Shown: positions 1 to 7,859 of the stretch, in pieces
Layout of the letters: the number at the start of each line of letters is the position of its first letter
Numbering within the stretch: the first letter of the stretch is position 1
Assembly: GCA_012728955.1 (NCBI GenBank)
Contig: JAAYED010000139.1
Location: 1 to 57,330, forward strand
Length of the DNA: 57,330 nucleotides
Source of the DNA: Chloroflexota bacterium
GTDB taxonomy: Bacteria; Chloroflexota; Anaerolineae; UBA1429
Reading direction: 5' to 3'
The notes under the pieces: model-generated
What the model saw: only the letters and a program-made list of their open reading frames with translations
What the model was told of the DNA's origin: nothing
Database searches by the model: none
Translations under genes and position numbers: made by a program

Positions 1-593
1 GGCACGCCCGGCTTGATGATGCCCGCCTTTTCACCGGCGATCTGAGCCAGAGTAGAGCCCAGCACGTTGACGTGGTCGATGCTGATCGAAGTGATCACCG
101 AGACCAAAGGTTGGAGCACATTGGTTGCATCCAGGCGTCCCCCCAGGCCCACCTCAAAGACGCCCACATCCACCGCTGAGCGCGCCATGTACCACATGCC
201 CAGAGCGGTGATCATCTCGAATACAGAGACGCTCGGCCTCCCCTGGACGATGGGCTGCATGTCATTGACCAGTGCCACCAGGTCGGCCTCGCTGATCGGA
301 GCCCCCTGCAGGCGGATGCGCTCGCGAAAGGTGTGCAAATGGGGTGAGGTGTACATGCCGGTTCGGTAGTGGGCCGCCCGCAGCATGGCCTCGATCATCG
401 CCGTGGTGGAACCTTTGCCCTTGGTTCCTGCAATGTGTACGGAGCGATAGGCAAGGTGCGGGTTTCCGAGCTGTTCCAATAGCTCTTGCACACGCGCCAG
501 CCGCCAGTCACGCTGGGCATACGGGGTGCCTCGATCGCGCTCAAAATCGGTCCGTTGCAGGATGAATTCCAGTGCCTCGCGGTAATTGAGCAT
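1..593 (-). CDS. folC: Folylpolyglutamate synthase / dihydrofolate synthase, 5' part
   Basis: Adds glutamate residues to dihydropteroate or folate using ATP in the cytoplasm. The visible 197 or so residues carry the Mur-ligase-type P-loop GTKGKGS near residues 55-62, the TSPHL stretch, and the conserved LGGRLDATN and SIDHVN.LG blocks followed by the AGEKAGI.K motif. The ATG at 593 is preceded by GGAGAGG, and a promoter TTGGAG-N17-TAGAAT lies just upstream on the same strand. The C-terminal half continues past the left edge, so the entry is partial by position and not broken. Family assignment is firm. Bifunctional versus monofunctional activity cannot be decided from this part. Confidence 0.93.
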   Translation of the reverse strand, partial: MLNYREALEFILQRTDFERDRGTPYAQRDWRLARVQELLEQLGNPHLAYRSVHIAGTKGKGSTTAMIEAMLRAAHYRTGMYTSPHLHTFRERIRLQGAPISEADLVALVNDMQPIVQGRPSVSVFEMITALGMWYMARSAVDVGVFEVGLGGRLDATNVLQPLVSVITSISIDHVNVLGSTLAQIAGEKAGIIKPGV

Positions 594-625
594 ATCCTCT
601 CCTCGACAACCATGGGCCGCCGCGT

Positions 626-654
626 ATTCTAGCGCAGCGGTTGCATGGCTCCAA
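626..654 (-). promoter_or_regulatory. Predicted promoter of folC
   Basis: On the minus strand, -35 TTGGAG (649-654) and -10 TAGAAT (626-631) are separated by 17 bp. The predicted start lies about 25 nt before the folC ATG and leaves room for its Shine-Dalgarno. Pattern match only. Confidence 0.55.
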
Positions 655-724
655 CCCTGCAGCCAGCAGCTCTGAGCACAGGCGATCGTCACAGCCAATC
701 CGTTACATCCCGCGAGGTGGTATC

Positions 725-753
725 TTGACCCTCCACAATCGATTGTCTAGACT
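725..753 (+). promoter_or_regulatory. Predicted promoter of the lipoprotein-glycosyltransferase operon
   Basis: TTGACC (725-730), 17 bp, TAGACT (748-753). It is the only good sigma-70 match ahead of the lipoprotein gene and would give a leader of about 33 nt to the ATG at 794. Confidence 0.55.
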
Positions 754-793
754 GTGACAGCGTGGTAACTCACCAATCCATGGGGTGCAAGGT

Positions 794-1999
794 ATGTCTG
801 CGCGACCAAAACTGATGCTCCTGGCGGCCCTGTGCCTCGCTCTGCTGCTGGCAGGGTGCGCCGGACAGAATCTGCTCAGCGGCATCAACATCCGCCCGCT
901 GGTCATCTCGCCCAATGCGGACGGCGAGGCCGATGTGGCAGAGATTCACTATACCGTCTCACGCACGGCGCTGGTGAGCATCGCGCTGGTGGATGAGGCC
1001 GGCGTTCGCCATCCCCTGCGAGTGAGCGAACGCCGCTCCCGAGGCGAGCGCACGATCTATTTTGGCGGCGTCATCGACGGTGCGCTGTTGCCCGACGGCC
1101 AGTACCGCGTCGAGTTCGAAGCGGTGGACATGCGTGGCCGCAAACAGAGTGCCCAGGCCGCCATTACCCTCGAGGGAGGAGACACCCTCCCGCTGGTGAT
1201 CGACAACCTGAGCGTCTTTCCCGATCGGTTCACCCCGAACCGCGACGGCATTGGTGACCGGGTGCGCATCGGATACAACCTCAGCAAAGAGGTGCTGCGT
1301 GTAGAGGTATACCTGCTGGGTGCGGATGGCACCAAGTATCCGGTGCCCGAGGACGAGATCCGCCTCGATGGCGCCCCGGGCACCCACGAGCACGACTATG
1401 ATGGTGGCATCGACCTGGGCGCATCGCCCCCTCCCGATGGGGAGTATACGGTGGTGGTGAGGGCGGTCGATGCGGTGGGCAACATCGCCGAGGAGCGTTC
1501 GAGCTTGACCATCGAAGAAGGAGGGGTACCGCTGGTAGAAATTGTGAACCGTGCGGCCACCTTTGAGCCCTCTATGCTGCCACTCCACGGAACGCTGTAT
1601 TTCACCTGCACCGTGCGCAACATCGGTCGCGTGCCTGTGCGCACCAAGGGGCCCGAGCCGGGCACCGTTTACTCCACCGGGTTCAACTATAACACTCTCC
1701 AAGAGTACGAAGAGCCCGGGCTCTTTCGGGTAGGGTTGGACTATGAGGGCAACAGCGCAGGACGAACCTTTCCCTTCAGATGGCAGCTGGGCATGGACGA
1801 CGAGCTGACGCTGGTACAGACGGATTCCGGCCCGCAGCTGTACCTGATGCCGGGTCAGACGGTACAGGTCACCGGGGGGCTCACCGTGGATGACCTGCCC
1901 GTCAAGGATGCGCCCTACTACTGGCTGGGCCTGATTCACGAACAGGTGTGGATCGTCCAGGATCGCATCGCGCCCACACAGATCGCCATAGCATACTAG
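794..1999 (+). CDS. Lipoprotein with FlgD-type Ig-like repeats
   Basis: A 401-residue exported protein. The N-terminus has a basic start, a hydrophobic run and a lipobox LLAGC with Cys22, so it should be a lipid-anchored surface lipoprotein. Two repeats with the pattern NADG/NRDG followed by a beta-rich stretch (about residues 35-115 and 135-230) match FlgD-Ig-like domains. The last 150 residues contain another beta-sandwich-like region of the intracellular proteinase inhibitor or BsuPI type (TCTVRN, R..F..G). An in-frame GTG at 785 is possible, but the ATG at 794 has a GGGG block 8 nt before it. It heads an operon with two glycosyltransferases, which suggests a cell-surface or envelope role. 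No catalytic motif is seen. Confidence 0.75.
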   Translation: MSARPKLMLLAALCLALLLAGCAGQNLLSGINIRPLVISPNADGEADVAEIHYTVSRTALVSIALVDEAGVRHPLRVSERRSRGERTIYFGGVIDGALLPDGQYRVEFEAVDMRGRKQSAQAAITLEGGDTLPLVIDNLSVFPDRFTPNRDGIGDRVRIGYNLSKEVLRVEVYLLGADGTKYPVPEDEIRLDGAPGTHEHDYDGGIDLGASPPPDGEYTVVVRAVDAVGNIAEERSSLTIEEGGVPLVEIVNRAATFEPSMLPLHGTLYFTCTVRNIGRVPVRTKGPEPGTVYSTGFNYNTLQEYEEPGLFRVGLDYEGNSAGRTFPFRWQLGMDDELTLVQTDSGPQLYLMPGQTVQVTGGLTVDDLPVKDAPYYWLGLIHEQVWIVQDRIAPTQIAIAY

Positions 2000-2010
2000 C
2001 GAGGGCTTTT

Positions 2011-2946
2011 GTGGACCTGGGTATCGTCATCGTCAGTTACAACACCTGTCAGCTGACCAGGAACTGCCTGGCGTCGGTGTTCGAGGCGCTGGAGCACGAG
2101 TCCATCGACGGGCAGGTGTGGGTCATCGACAACGCCTCGGCAGACGGCACTCCTGCCATGGTGCGGGAGGCTTTTCCACAGGCACACCTCATGGCTCGTG
2201 CCGAGAACCTGGGCTTTGCGCGCGCCTCCAACCTGGGCATTCAAGCCTGCCAGCGGTCACCGGAGGCTCCAGCTTATACGTTACTGCTGAATCCGGATAC
2301 GCTGGTGCGGCCCCAGGCGCTCAGCCACATGCTGTCATTCATGGACGCACATCCCACGGTGGGCGCGGCGGGCGCGCAACTGGCTTACGAGGATGGCTCC
2401 TTCCAACATGGGGCTTTTCGCTTCCCCAACCTCTGGATGATCCTCTTTGACTTTTGGACCATCAATCATCGGCTGATCAATTCGCGCCTCAATGGGCGTT
2501 ACCCGCTCCGCCTGTATGCCGGCCAGGACCCCTTTCCCATCGATCACCCTCTGGGCGCTGCGCTGCTCATGCGCAACACCACGCTGGACCAGGTGGGCCT
2601 GCTGGATGAGGGGTTCTTTATGTACTGTGAAGAGATCGACTGGTGCATCCGGACGCGCCGGGCGGGCTGGCAGATCTATTGTGTGCCCCAGGCACGGATC
2701 GTCCATCTGGGCGGACAGAGCACCTCACAGTTTCGTGAGCGCATGTTTGTTGCGCTCTGGCAGAGCCGATTCAGACTGTTCTCCAAGCATTACTCTCCCG
2801 CCTACCGGACTGCCGCCCGTGCCATTTTACGGATGGGCTTGCACCGACGGGCACGGGCCGTGCGACGCCGACTGGCTCAGCATCAGATCTCGGCGGAGGC
2901 AGCCGCGCGGGAGCTGGAGGCTTACCGCACGGTGGGAGCGCTGTAA
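2011..2946 (+). CDS. Family 2 glycosyltransferase (rhamnosyltransferase-like)
   Basis: A 311-residue GT-A enzyme that probably transfers a deoxyhexose or similar sugar to a lipid-linked glycan at the cytoplasmic face. It starts with the canonical LGIVIVSYNT strand, then the VIDNASADGT nucleotide-binding loop, LLLNPDT (DxD-equivalent), and the acceptor-side motif CEEIDWCIR. The GTG at 2011 is chosen because GCGAGGG lies just before it and the family begins here; an upstream ATG at 1948 would overlap the lipoprotein gene by 50 bp. It is followed after 1 bp by another glycosyltransferase, so the two are almost certainly co-transcribed. Sugar specificity cannot be read from sequence. Confidence 0.88.
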   Translation: MDLGIVIVSYNTCQLTRNCLASVFEALEHESIDGQVWVIDNASADGTPAMVREAFPQAHLMARAENLGFARASNLGIQACQRSPEAPAYTLLLNPDTLVRPQALSHMLSFMDAHPTVGAAGAQLAYEDGSFQHGAFRFPNLWMILFDFWTINHRLINSRLNGRYPLRLYAGQDPFPIDHPLGAALLMRNTTLDQVGLLDEGFFMYCEEIDWCIRTRRAGWQIYCVPQARIVHLGGQSTSQFRERMFVALWQSRFRLFSKHYSPAYRTAARAILRMGLHRRARAVRRRLAQHQISAEAAARELEAYRTVGAL

Positions 2947-2947
2947 C

Positions 2948-3715
2948 ATGGCGAGCCTGACCGCCGCAGTGCTGGCCAGCAACAATGAAGAGATCATTGC
3001 GCGCTGTCTGCAAAGTGTGGCCTGGGCTGACGAGCTGCTGGTCATTCTGGATACGCGCAGCACGGACCGTACCGCCGAGATCAGTGAGGGCCTCGGGGCA
3101 CGGGTACACCGCAGTCGCTTTGAGAACTTTGCCCAGCAGCGCAACGTCGGCTTTGCCGAGACGCGCACCGAATGGCTCTTTTACATCGATTCGGACGAAG
3201 AGGCCACACCAGCACTGGCGCAAGAGATCCTCCACGTGGTGGCACATGGACAGGAGACTGGATGGTGGGTGCCTCGACGTAATTTCCTCTGGGGCAAGGA
3301 AACCCGCCACGGAGGTTGGTATCCCGACTATCAAATGCGCCTCTACCGTGTGGACTGTGCACGCTACGACGTAGACTATCCGGTGCACGAGATGGTGCAA
3401 CTGCAGGGCGAGGCGGGCCACCTGCAACAACCGTTGATCCACCATAACTATGCCAGCCTGGGCCAGTTCATCACCAAGCAACACCAGTACGTGGAGCTGG
3501 AAGCACAACGCCGCTTCCAGGCAGGCATTCGCCCCCATGTCTGGACCCGGTTTTCGCAGCCGTTGCGCGAATTCTGGAGACACTATGTGCGCCTGCAGGG
3601 ATTTCGCGACGGCTGGCACGGGCTCAAATTGTGCGCTCTGGTGGCATACTATTACGGATATGCCGTCACCGCGCGCCTGAGCCAATTGTGGCGCGCCCAT
3701 GAGGCTGCGGGGTAA
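2948..3715 (+). CDS. Family 2 glycosyltransferase (WaaE/KdtX-like)
   Basis: A 255-residue glycosyltransferase of the short lipopolysaccharide-core type. Features seen are the N-terminal AVLASNNEE strand, CLQSVAWADE, the STDRT loop, the acidic FYIDSDEEATP segment that holds the metal-binding aspartates, and a RLYR...VHE block typical of WaaE-like enzymes. The C-terminus has an amphipathic or weakly hydrophobic stretch (ALVAYYYGYAVTA) that could touch the membrane. The ATG at 2948 comes one base after the stop of the previous glycosyltransferase, so translation is likely coupled. The true acceptor is unknown; no other lipopolysaccharide genes are near. Confidence 0.87.
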   Translation: MASLTAAVLASNNEEIIARCLQSVAWADELLVILDTRSTDRTAEISEGLGARVHRSRFENFAQQRNVGFAETRTEWLFYIDSDEEATPALAQEILHVVAHGQETGWWVPRRNFLWGKETRHGGWYPDYQMRLYRVDCARYDVDYPVHEMVQLQGEAGHLQQPLIHHNYASLGQFITKQHQYVELEAQRRFQAGIRPHVWTRFSQPLREFWRHYVRLQGFRDGWHGLKLCALVAYYYGYAVTARLSQLWRAHEAAG

Positions 3716-3718
3716 CAC

Positions 3719-3751
3719 AAACGGTGGTGGGAAGGGCTCCCACCACCGTTT
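3719..3751. terminator. Bidirectional intrinsic terminator
   Basis: A perfect 14-bp inverted repeat, AAACGGTGGTGGGA and its complement around a 5-nt AGGGC loop, sits between two convergent genes. The A/T ends give a short T run on both strands, so it can stop the glycosyltransferase operon and hpf. Confidence 0.85.
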
Positions 3752-3763
3752 TCACAATGAGGA

Positions 3764-4324
3764 TCAGATCAGCTCGGGCAACAACAGACCATAGCCCTGG
3801 TCATGCCGGCGGTAGACCACGCTAAAGTTGTTGGTATTGACATTGTAAAAGATGAAAAAGTCATGGCCGAGGAGTTCCATCTGTTCGATGGCCTCATCCA
3901 CATCCATCGGGCGGGTTTGGAACGACTTGACGCGAACCACGCCCTGGGTGGCATCGTCCTCTTCAACGGCCAAGGCCTCGGTGATCTGTGTTTCTGCATG
4001 CTCAGAGCCACGACGGCTTCTGTCTTGCCAGTGCTTGCCCTTGTAGTTGCGAATCTGGCGTTCCATCTTGTCCATCGCCGCATCGATCGAGGCGCGCATG
4101 TCAGCCGAGCGCTCTTCCGCTCGCAACACAATACCCCGCGCCGAGCGCAGTGTGATCTGTGCCACCTGACTGTGCTCTGCGTTGCGGGTCTTTTGTGCCT
4201 CCAGATCGACCTCTGCAACAGAGACCTCGGGGAGATAGCGATCCAGCCGGCTCACTTTGCCTTCCACGTATTCACGCAGCGAGTCTGCTGAAGCGAGCCC
4301 TTTGCTCTTGACAGAGACCTGCAT
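3764..4324 (-). CDS. hpf: Ribosome hibernation promoting factor, long form
   Basis: Binds the 30S subunit near the decoding centre and, in the long form, drives 100S dimer formation in resting cells. The 186-residue length fits long HPF: an N-terminal S30AE domain (about 1-100, with KVSRLDRYLP and the AQITL.S..G strand), a charged linker with SRRGSEHAETQI, and a C-terminal dimerisation domain (about 125-186, VVRVKSFQTRPMDVDEAIEQ, GHDFFIFYN). The ATG at 4324 follows AAGGAGG with 7-nt spacing. It stands alone on its strand and faces the glycosyltransferase operon across a shared terminator. Confidence 0.95.
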   Translation of the reverse strand: MQVSVKSKGLASADSLREYVEGKVSRLDRYLPEVSVAEVDLEAQKTRNAEHSQVAQITLRSARGIVLRAEERSADMRASIDAAMDKMERQIRNYKGKHWQDRSRRGSEHAETQITEALAVEEDDATQGVVRVKSFQTRPMDVDEAIEQMELLGHDFFIFYNVNTNNFSVVYRRHDQGYGLLLPELI

Positions 4325-4426
4325 AATGGAGCCTCCTTGACGAGTTGAGCCCGGAAGCGCACCAAAACGCTACCGGGCCCATGTAATTTTAGCCAGGCCC
4401 GTGCTACCAAGCCTGTCGGTAGCAGC

Positions 4427-4455
4427 ATGGTAACATCTCTGGCGCGGGCTGTCAA
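4427..4455 (-). promoter_or_regulatory. hpf: Predicted promoter of hpf
   Basis: Minus-strand TTGACA (4450-4455), 17 bp, TACCAT (4427-4432). It gives a leader of roughly 95 nt. An inverted repeat TGCTACC/GGTAGCA (4402-4424) overlaps the predicted start point, and a CCCGG-AGCG stem-loop at 4349-4378 lies in the leader. Confidence 0.5.
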
Positions 4456-4510
4456 CGGGTGATCGACCGGTCCGGTCGAGCAGCGCCCATTGCAAAAACA
4501 CCCTTCCCAG

Positions 4511-4538
4511 TTGCAGCAGGGAGGGATCGTCCTATACT
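4511..4538 (+). promoter_or_regulatory. Predicted promoter of the class I aminotransferase
   Basis: TTGCAG (4511-4516), 16 bp, TATACT (4533-4538). The start point would be near 4545, just before a set of GAGTGC/GCACTC repeats in the leader (4550-4616). Confidence 0.5.
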
Positions 4539-4549
4539 TTTTCGCCACG

Positions 4550-4616
4550 CAGAGTGCGATGCCTGCACTCTGGAGTGCCGAGCAAGGAGGCCGGGCCTTC
4601 CGATGCTGCGGCACTC
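4550..4616 (+). repeat. Four alternating GAGTGC/GCACTC elements in a leader
   Basis: CAGAGTGC (4550-4557) pairs with GCACTCTG (4565-4572), and GAGTGCCG (4573-4580) pairs with CGGCACTC (4609-4616). Because all four share one 6-mer in alternating orientation, other pairings (first with fourth, second with third) are also possible. In RNA this is an attenuator-like layout; in DNA it could be a repeated operator. It lies about 40-107 nt before the aminotransferase ATG. Confidence 0.5.
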
Positions 4617-4656
4617 TTGTATTCTGGGCATGCCCGTGGGAAAGGAACGGATCGCT

Positions 4657-5847
4657 ATGCAAGCGCTGGCACAGAGCGTCACAGGTATCAGCAGGTCGCC
4701 CATTCGACTCATCCTGGACCGCGCCGCTGCCTTCCCCGACGCCATCCACTTGGAGATCGGCCAGCCTGACTTTGAGCCCCCTGCCCACGTGATCGACGCT
4801 GCGGTGCGCGCTGCCCGCAACGAATACACTGGCTACACAGCCAACGCCGGCATGCCCGCCCTGCGTGAGGCGGTGGTGGTCAAGCTCGCTCGCGAGAACA
4901 ACCTCCACGTGTCGCCCCAGAACATTATGGTGACCGTGGGCGCCATGCAGGCAGTGTTTTCCACCATGACCGTGCTGTTGAACCCGGGTGACGAGATCCT
5001 GTTGCCAGATCCTGGGTATGGAAACTTTGCCATGGCGGCCCGGCTGAATCATGCCGTGCCTCGATTCTATCCCACCGTGGCGACGCGCGGGTTCGAGCCC
5101 GACATGGCGGCCCTGGAGCGGATGGTGAACGATCGCACAAAGGCGCTCTTTATCAATAGCCCCTGCAATCCCACCGGCGCCGTGTACTCGGAGGCCACAC
5201 TGCGTGCCTGCCTGGAGTTCTGCCGACGCCACGATCTCTACCTCGTATCCGACGAGACCTATGATCGGCTGGTCTACGAGGGGCAGCATATCTCCCCGGC
5301 CCAGTGGGATGACGAAGGGCGCGTCATCAGCATCTTTACCACCAGCAAGACCTATGCCATGACGGGTTGGCGGGTGGGCTTTGCGGTAGCGAATGACCAG
5401 GTGATCTCTGCGATGACCAAGATTCAGGAGCCCACCACGTCCTGTGTCAATACGGTGGCGCAGCACGCCGCTGTGGCTGCCCTTCTCGGCCCGCAGGACT
5501 GTGTGGCGAGCATGCGGCAGGAGTACCAGTTCCGTCGCGACCTTGCGTTGGCCCTGGCGACCGACAACGAGCTCTCGGTCTCGGTACCTCATGGCGCCTT
5601 TTATATGCTGGTGGACATCTCGGGCCAACCAGCCGACTCGGTGCGCTTTGCCTGTGACCTGGTGGATGCAGAACACCTGGCAGTGGCCCCTGGGCGCAGC
5701 TTTGGCGACCAGAGCGACCACTATGTGCGTCTCTCGTTTTGCGCCCGGGTGGATTCACTGCAGGCGGGCATCCCGCGTCTGGCAAACTATTTGCACCGCG
5801 CGATCGAGACGACGGGCCCCAGCTACAGCAGGCCCGTGGCTGCCTAG
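4657..5847 (+). CDS. Class I/II PLP aminotransferase (aspartate aminotransferase-like)
   Basis: A 396-residue fold-type I PLP enzyme. Motifs seen in order are LEIGQPDFEPP near the N-terminus, the Y.ANAG.P.LR segment, the NPCNPTGAV loop, SDETYDRL (the aspartate that holds the PLP ring nitrogen), the TTSKTYAMTGWRVGF block with the Schiff-base lysine, and a C-terminal VRLSF carrying the carboxylate-binding arginine. It is closest to aspartate/aromatic aminotransferases of subgroup I-gamma. The ATG at 4657 follows AAAGGAA with good spacing; an in-frame ATG at 4630 is possible but has no site. It is monocistronic with its own promoter and a structured leader. The amino-acid substrate is not certain. 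Confidence 0.88.
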   Translation: MQALAQSVTGISRSPIRLILDRAAAFPDAIHLEIGQPDFEPPAHVIDAAVRAARNEYTGYTANAGMPALREAVVVKLARENNLHVSPQNIMVTVGAMQAVFSTMTVLLNPGDEILLPDPGYGNFAMAARLNHAVPRFYPTVATRGFEPDMAALERMVNDRTKALFINSPCNPTGAVYSEATLRACLEFCRRHDLYLVSDETYDRLVYEGQHISPAQWDDEGRVISIFTTSKTYAMTGWRVGFAVANDQVISAMTKIQEPTTSCVNTVAQHAAVAALLGPQDCVASMRQEYQFRRDLALALATDNELSVSVPHGAFYMLVDISGQPADSVRFACDLVDAEHLAVAPGRSFGDQSDHYVRLSFCARVDSLQAGIPRLANYLHRAIETTGPSYSRPVAA

Positions 5848-6022
5848 CTCGAGCCCGACCCACTCTGCGCCGGCCTGGTACAGTTGATGCAGGACGAGCT
5901 TTGTGCTTGATGGCCCCGCACGTGAGGCTGTGCCAGGTGCTCTCACACGCAGATCGGCCGGACGTTCCCGTCGGCAGATGGCGAATTGACAGGGGTGAGG
6001 CCCGTCTCTATAGTGCGCCACA
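5848..6022. other. Short intergenic region before the ABC genes
   Basis: These 175 bp hold no ORF with coding character. The only recognisable element is the strong promoter at 5986-6014. No clear terminator for the aminotransferase gene was found. Confidence 0.5.
5986..6014 (+). promoter_or_regulatory. Predicted strong promoter of the ABC exporter operon
   Basis: A near-consensus site: TTGACA (5986-5991), 17 bp, TATAGT (6009-6014). The start point falls at about 6021, two bases before an ATG at 6023 and 20 bases before the TTG preferred as the start. Confidence 0.7.
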
Positions 6023-6040
6023 ATGTCGCTGGAGGCTGGG

Positions 6041-7006
6041 TTGGATACGATCATCGAAACACAGTCCCTGGGGAGGCAGTTTGGCTCCCATTGGGCGGTG
6101 CGCGACCTCACGCTGTCAGTGGGGCGCGGCCAGGTATTTGGCTTTCTGGGGCCTAACGGCGCCGGCAAAACCACCACGGTGCGCCTGTTGAACGGCATCC
6201 TGCAGCCTTCCGCGGGCAGCGCCCAGGTGCTCAGCCTGGATCCCATCGAGAAAGGCACCCAGATTCGCAGGCGCACCGGAGTGCTTACCGAGAATCCCAG
6301 CCTGTACGAGAGCCTCACCGCCCGGCAGAACCTGCGGTTTTTCGGAACCGTGTACGGCGTGGAACCAGAGATTCTCTCCCAGCGCATCGAGGCGCTGCTG
6401 ACGCGCTTTGGCCTGCTGCAGCGGGGCGACGACAAAACCGGCACCTACAGCCGCGGCATGAAGCAACGTCTCGCCATTGCCCGCGCCCTGATCCACGAGC
6501 CCGAGATTCTGTTTCTGGATGAACCCACCTCCGGCCTCGATCCCGCCGCCTCGCGCGATGTGCTGGATCTGGTGCAAGAGCTCGCCCAGCGCCTGGGTCA
6601 CACCATCTTTATCTGCACCCACAACCTCGTGGAGGCGGAAAAGCTCTGCGACGTGGTGGGAGTCATTCACCAGGGAAGTCTCCGGGCCGTGGGCTCGCCC
6701 GAGCAGCTGGCACGGCAACTCTGGCAGCGCAACGTGCTGGAGCTGGACCTGCGTGGATCGCCGGAAGGGCTGCGATCCACCCTGCTGGCGGTGCCCGGCG
6801 TCACTGGGGTGGCGTACGAGGGGGAGCTGACTCTGGTGGATATCGCCGACGAGGAGGTGACTCCGGCGGTGACGCAGGCGGCGGTTTCGGCTGGCGCTCG
6901 CGTCTACGGTGTGCATCTGCGCCGCCACGGACTGGAGGACGTGTATTTCGCCCTCGAGCAGGAGCAGGCCGATACCTCTGACAAGGAAGGGGCGTCGCAT
7001 GCGTAA
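6041..7006 (+). CDS. ABC transporter ATP-binding protein (ABC-2 exporter type)
   Basis: The nucleotide-binding subunit of an ABC-2 exporter. It shows Walker A GPNGAGKTTT, the signature YSRGMKQRL, Walker B ILFLDEPTSGLDP and the switch histidine in ICTHNL, followed by a C-terminal accessory region of about 90 residues. The TTG at 6041 is preferred because GGAGG (6031-6035) sits 5 nt before it and the family normally begins at this point. The ATG at 6023 in the same frame has no ribosome site but would suit a leaderless mRNA from the promoter at 5986-6014. The gene overlaps the permease gene by 8 bp. The substrate is not evident. Confidence 0.92.
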   Translation: MDTIIETQSLGRQFGSHWAVRDLTLSVGRGQVFGFLGPNGAGKTTTVRLLNGILQPSAGSAQVLSLDPIEKGTQIRRRTGVLTENPSLYESLTARQNLRFFGTVYGVEPEILSQRIEALLTRFGLLQRGDDKTGTYSRGMKQRLAIARALIHEPEILFLDEPTSGLDPAASRDVLDLVQELAQRLGHTIFICTHNLVEAEKLCDVVGVIHQGSLRAVGSPEQLARQLWQRNVLELDLRGSPEGLRSTLLAVPGVTGVAYEGELTLVDIADEEVTPAVTQAAVSAGARVYGVHLRRHGLEDVYFALEQEQADTSDKEGASHA

Positions 7007-7826
7007 CTGGAACTGGCGCGGGATGTGGGCCATCGTGGCCAAGGATCTGAAGCAGGTTCGCCAGAATACGATGGTTTGGACACCCATGGTGATCCTGCCC
7101 ATCTTGCTTCAGGTGATTCTGCCCCTGGTGATGATCCTGTTGCCCCGCATGGTGAGCGACATGGGGTCCGAGTTGAGCGATCTGGAGCCGCTGCTGGCGG
7201 CCATCCCGGCGGAACTGCTCCCCGGCATCAGAGAGGCCTCGCCCGAGGTCGTGTGGGTTATGCTGACCTCCGCCTATCTCTTTGCACCATTCTTTCTGCT
7301 CATCCCGATGATGGTCACATCCATTCTGGCGGCTGACTCGATTGTGGGGGAAAAGGAACGCAAAACTCTGGAGGGGTTGTTGTACCTGCCCCTCACAGAT
7401 CAGGAACTGTATCTCGCCAAGACGCTGGTATCTATCATCCCGGCATTGGTCATTACCCTGGTGTCTTTTTTGCTGTACACCCTGGTGGTCAACGCAGCGG
7501 GTTACGGCGTTGTGGGGAGGGTGTTCTTTCCCACCCCACTCTGGTGGCCGCTGGTCTTTTGGCTGGCGCCGGCTGTGGCGGTGGCCGCGCTGGGCGCTAC
7601 GGTACTGATCTCTTCACGCGCCACCACCTATGTCCAGGCACAACAGTCCTCGGGACTGCTGGTATTGCCGGTGGTGGCATGGATGGTTTCGCAGGCGACT
7701 GGCGTGTTTATTATGGGCCCAGGCATGATGATGCTCGTCGGAACGCTGATTTGGGCCATCGGGATCTGGCTCATCTGGCTGGGCTCCAAGACACTGTCAC
7801 GCAGCAGGCTCATCTCACAGGTCTAG
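6999..7826 (+). CDS. ABC-2 type permease
   Basis: A 275-residue integral membrane protein with about six hydrophobic segments, including VILPILLQVILPLVMILL, AYLFAPFFLLIPMMV, the II.ALVITLVSFLLYTLVV pair, and two near the C-terminus. The GEKERKTLEGLLYLPL stretch after the second segment is the conserved amphipathic helix of ABC-2 permeases of the NatB/CcmB-like type. The ATG at 6999 overlaps the ATPase gene and is preceded by AAGGAAGGGG. Together the two genes make a complete exporter as a dimer of each subunit. A class III aminotransferase follows after 33 bp; a functional link is possible but unproven. Confidence 0.88.
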   Translation: MRNWNWRGMWAIVAKDLKQVRQNTMVWTPMVILPILLQVILPLVMILLPRMVSDMGSELSDLEPLLAAIPAELLPGIREASPEVVWVMLTSAYLFAPFFLLIPMMVTSILAADSIVGEKERKTLEGLLYLPLTDQELYLAKTLVSIIPALVITLVSFLLYTLVVNAAGYGVVGRVFFPTPLWWPLVFWLAPAVAVAALGATVLISSRATTYVQAQQSSGLLVLPVVAWMVSQATGVFIMGPGMMMLVGTLIWAIGIWLIWLGSKTLSRSRLISQV

Positions 7827-7859
7827 CGCTGGCCCGACCATCAGGAGGACTTTTCGCCC

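Noticed and set aside
4545-4650. T-box or known amino-acid riboswitch before the aminotransferase
   Set aside because: No T-box sequence, specifier layout or SAM/lysine/glycine riboswitch core could be recognised, only the GAGTGC-type repeats.
4252-5721. Minus-strand ORF of 489 codons opposite the class I aminotransferase
   Set aside because: It covers a clear aminotransferase and part of hpf and has no motif; antisense shadow.
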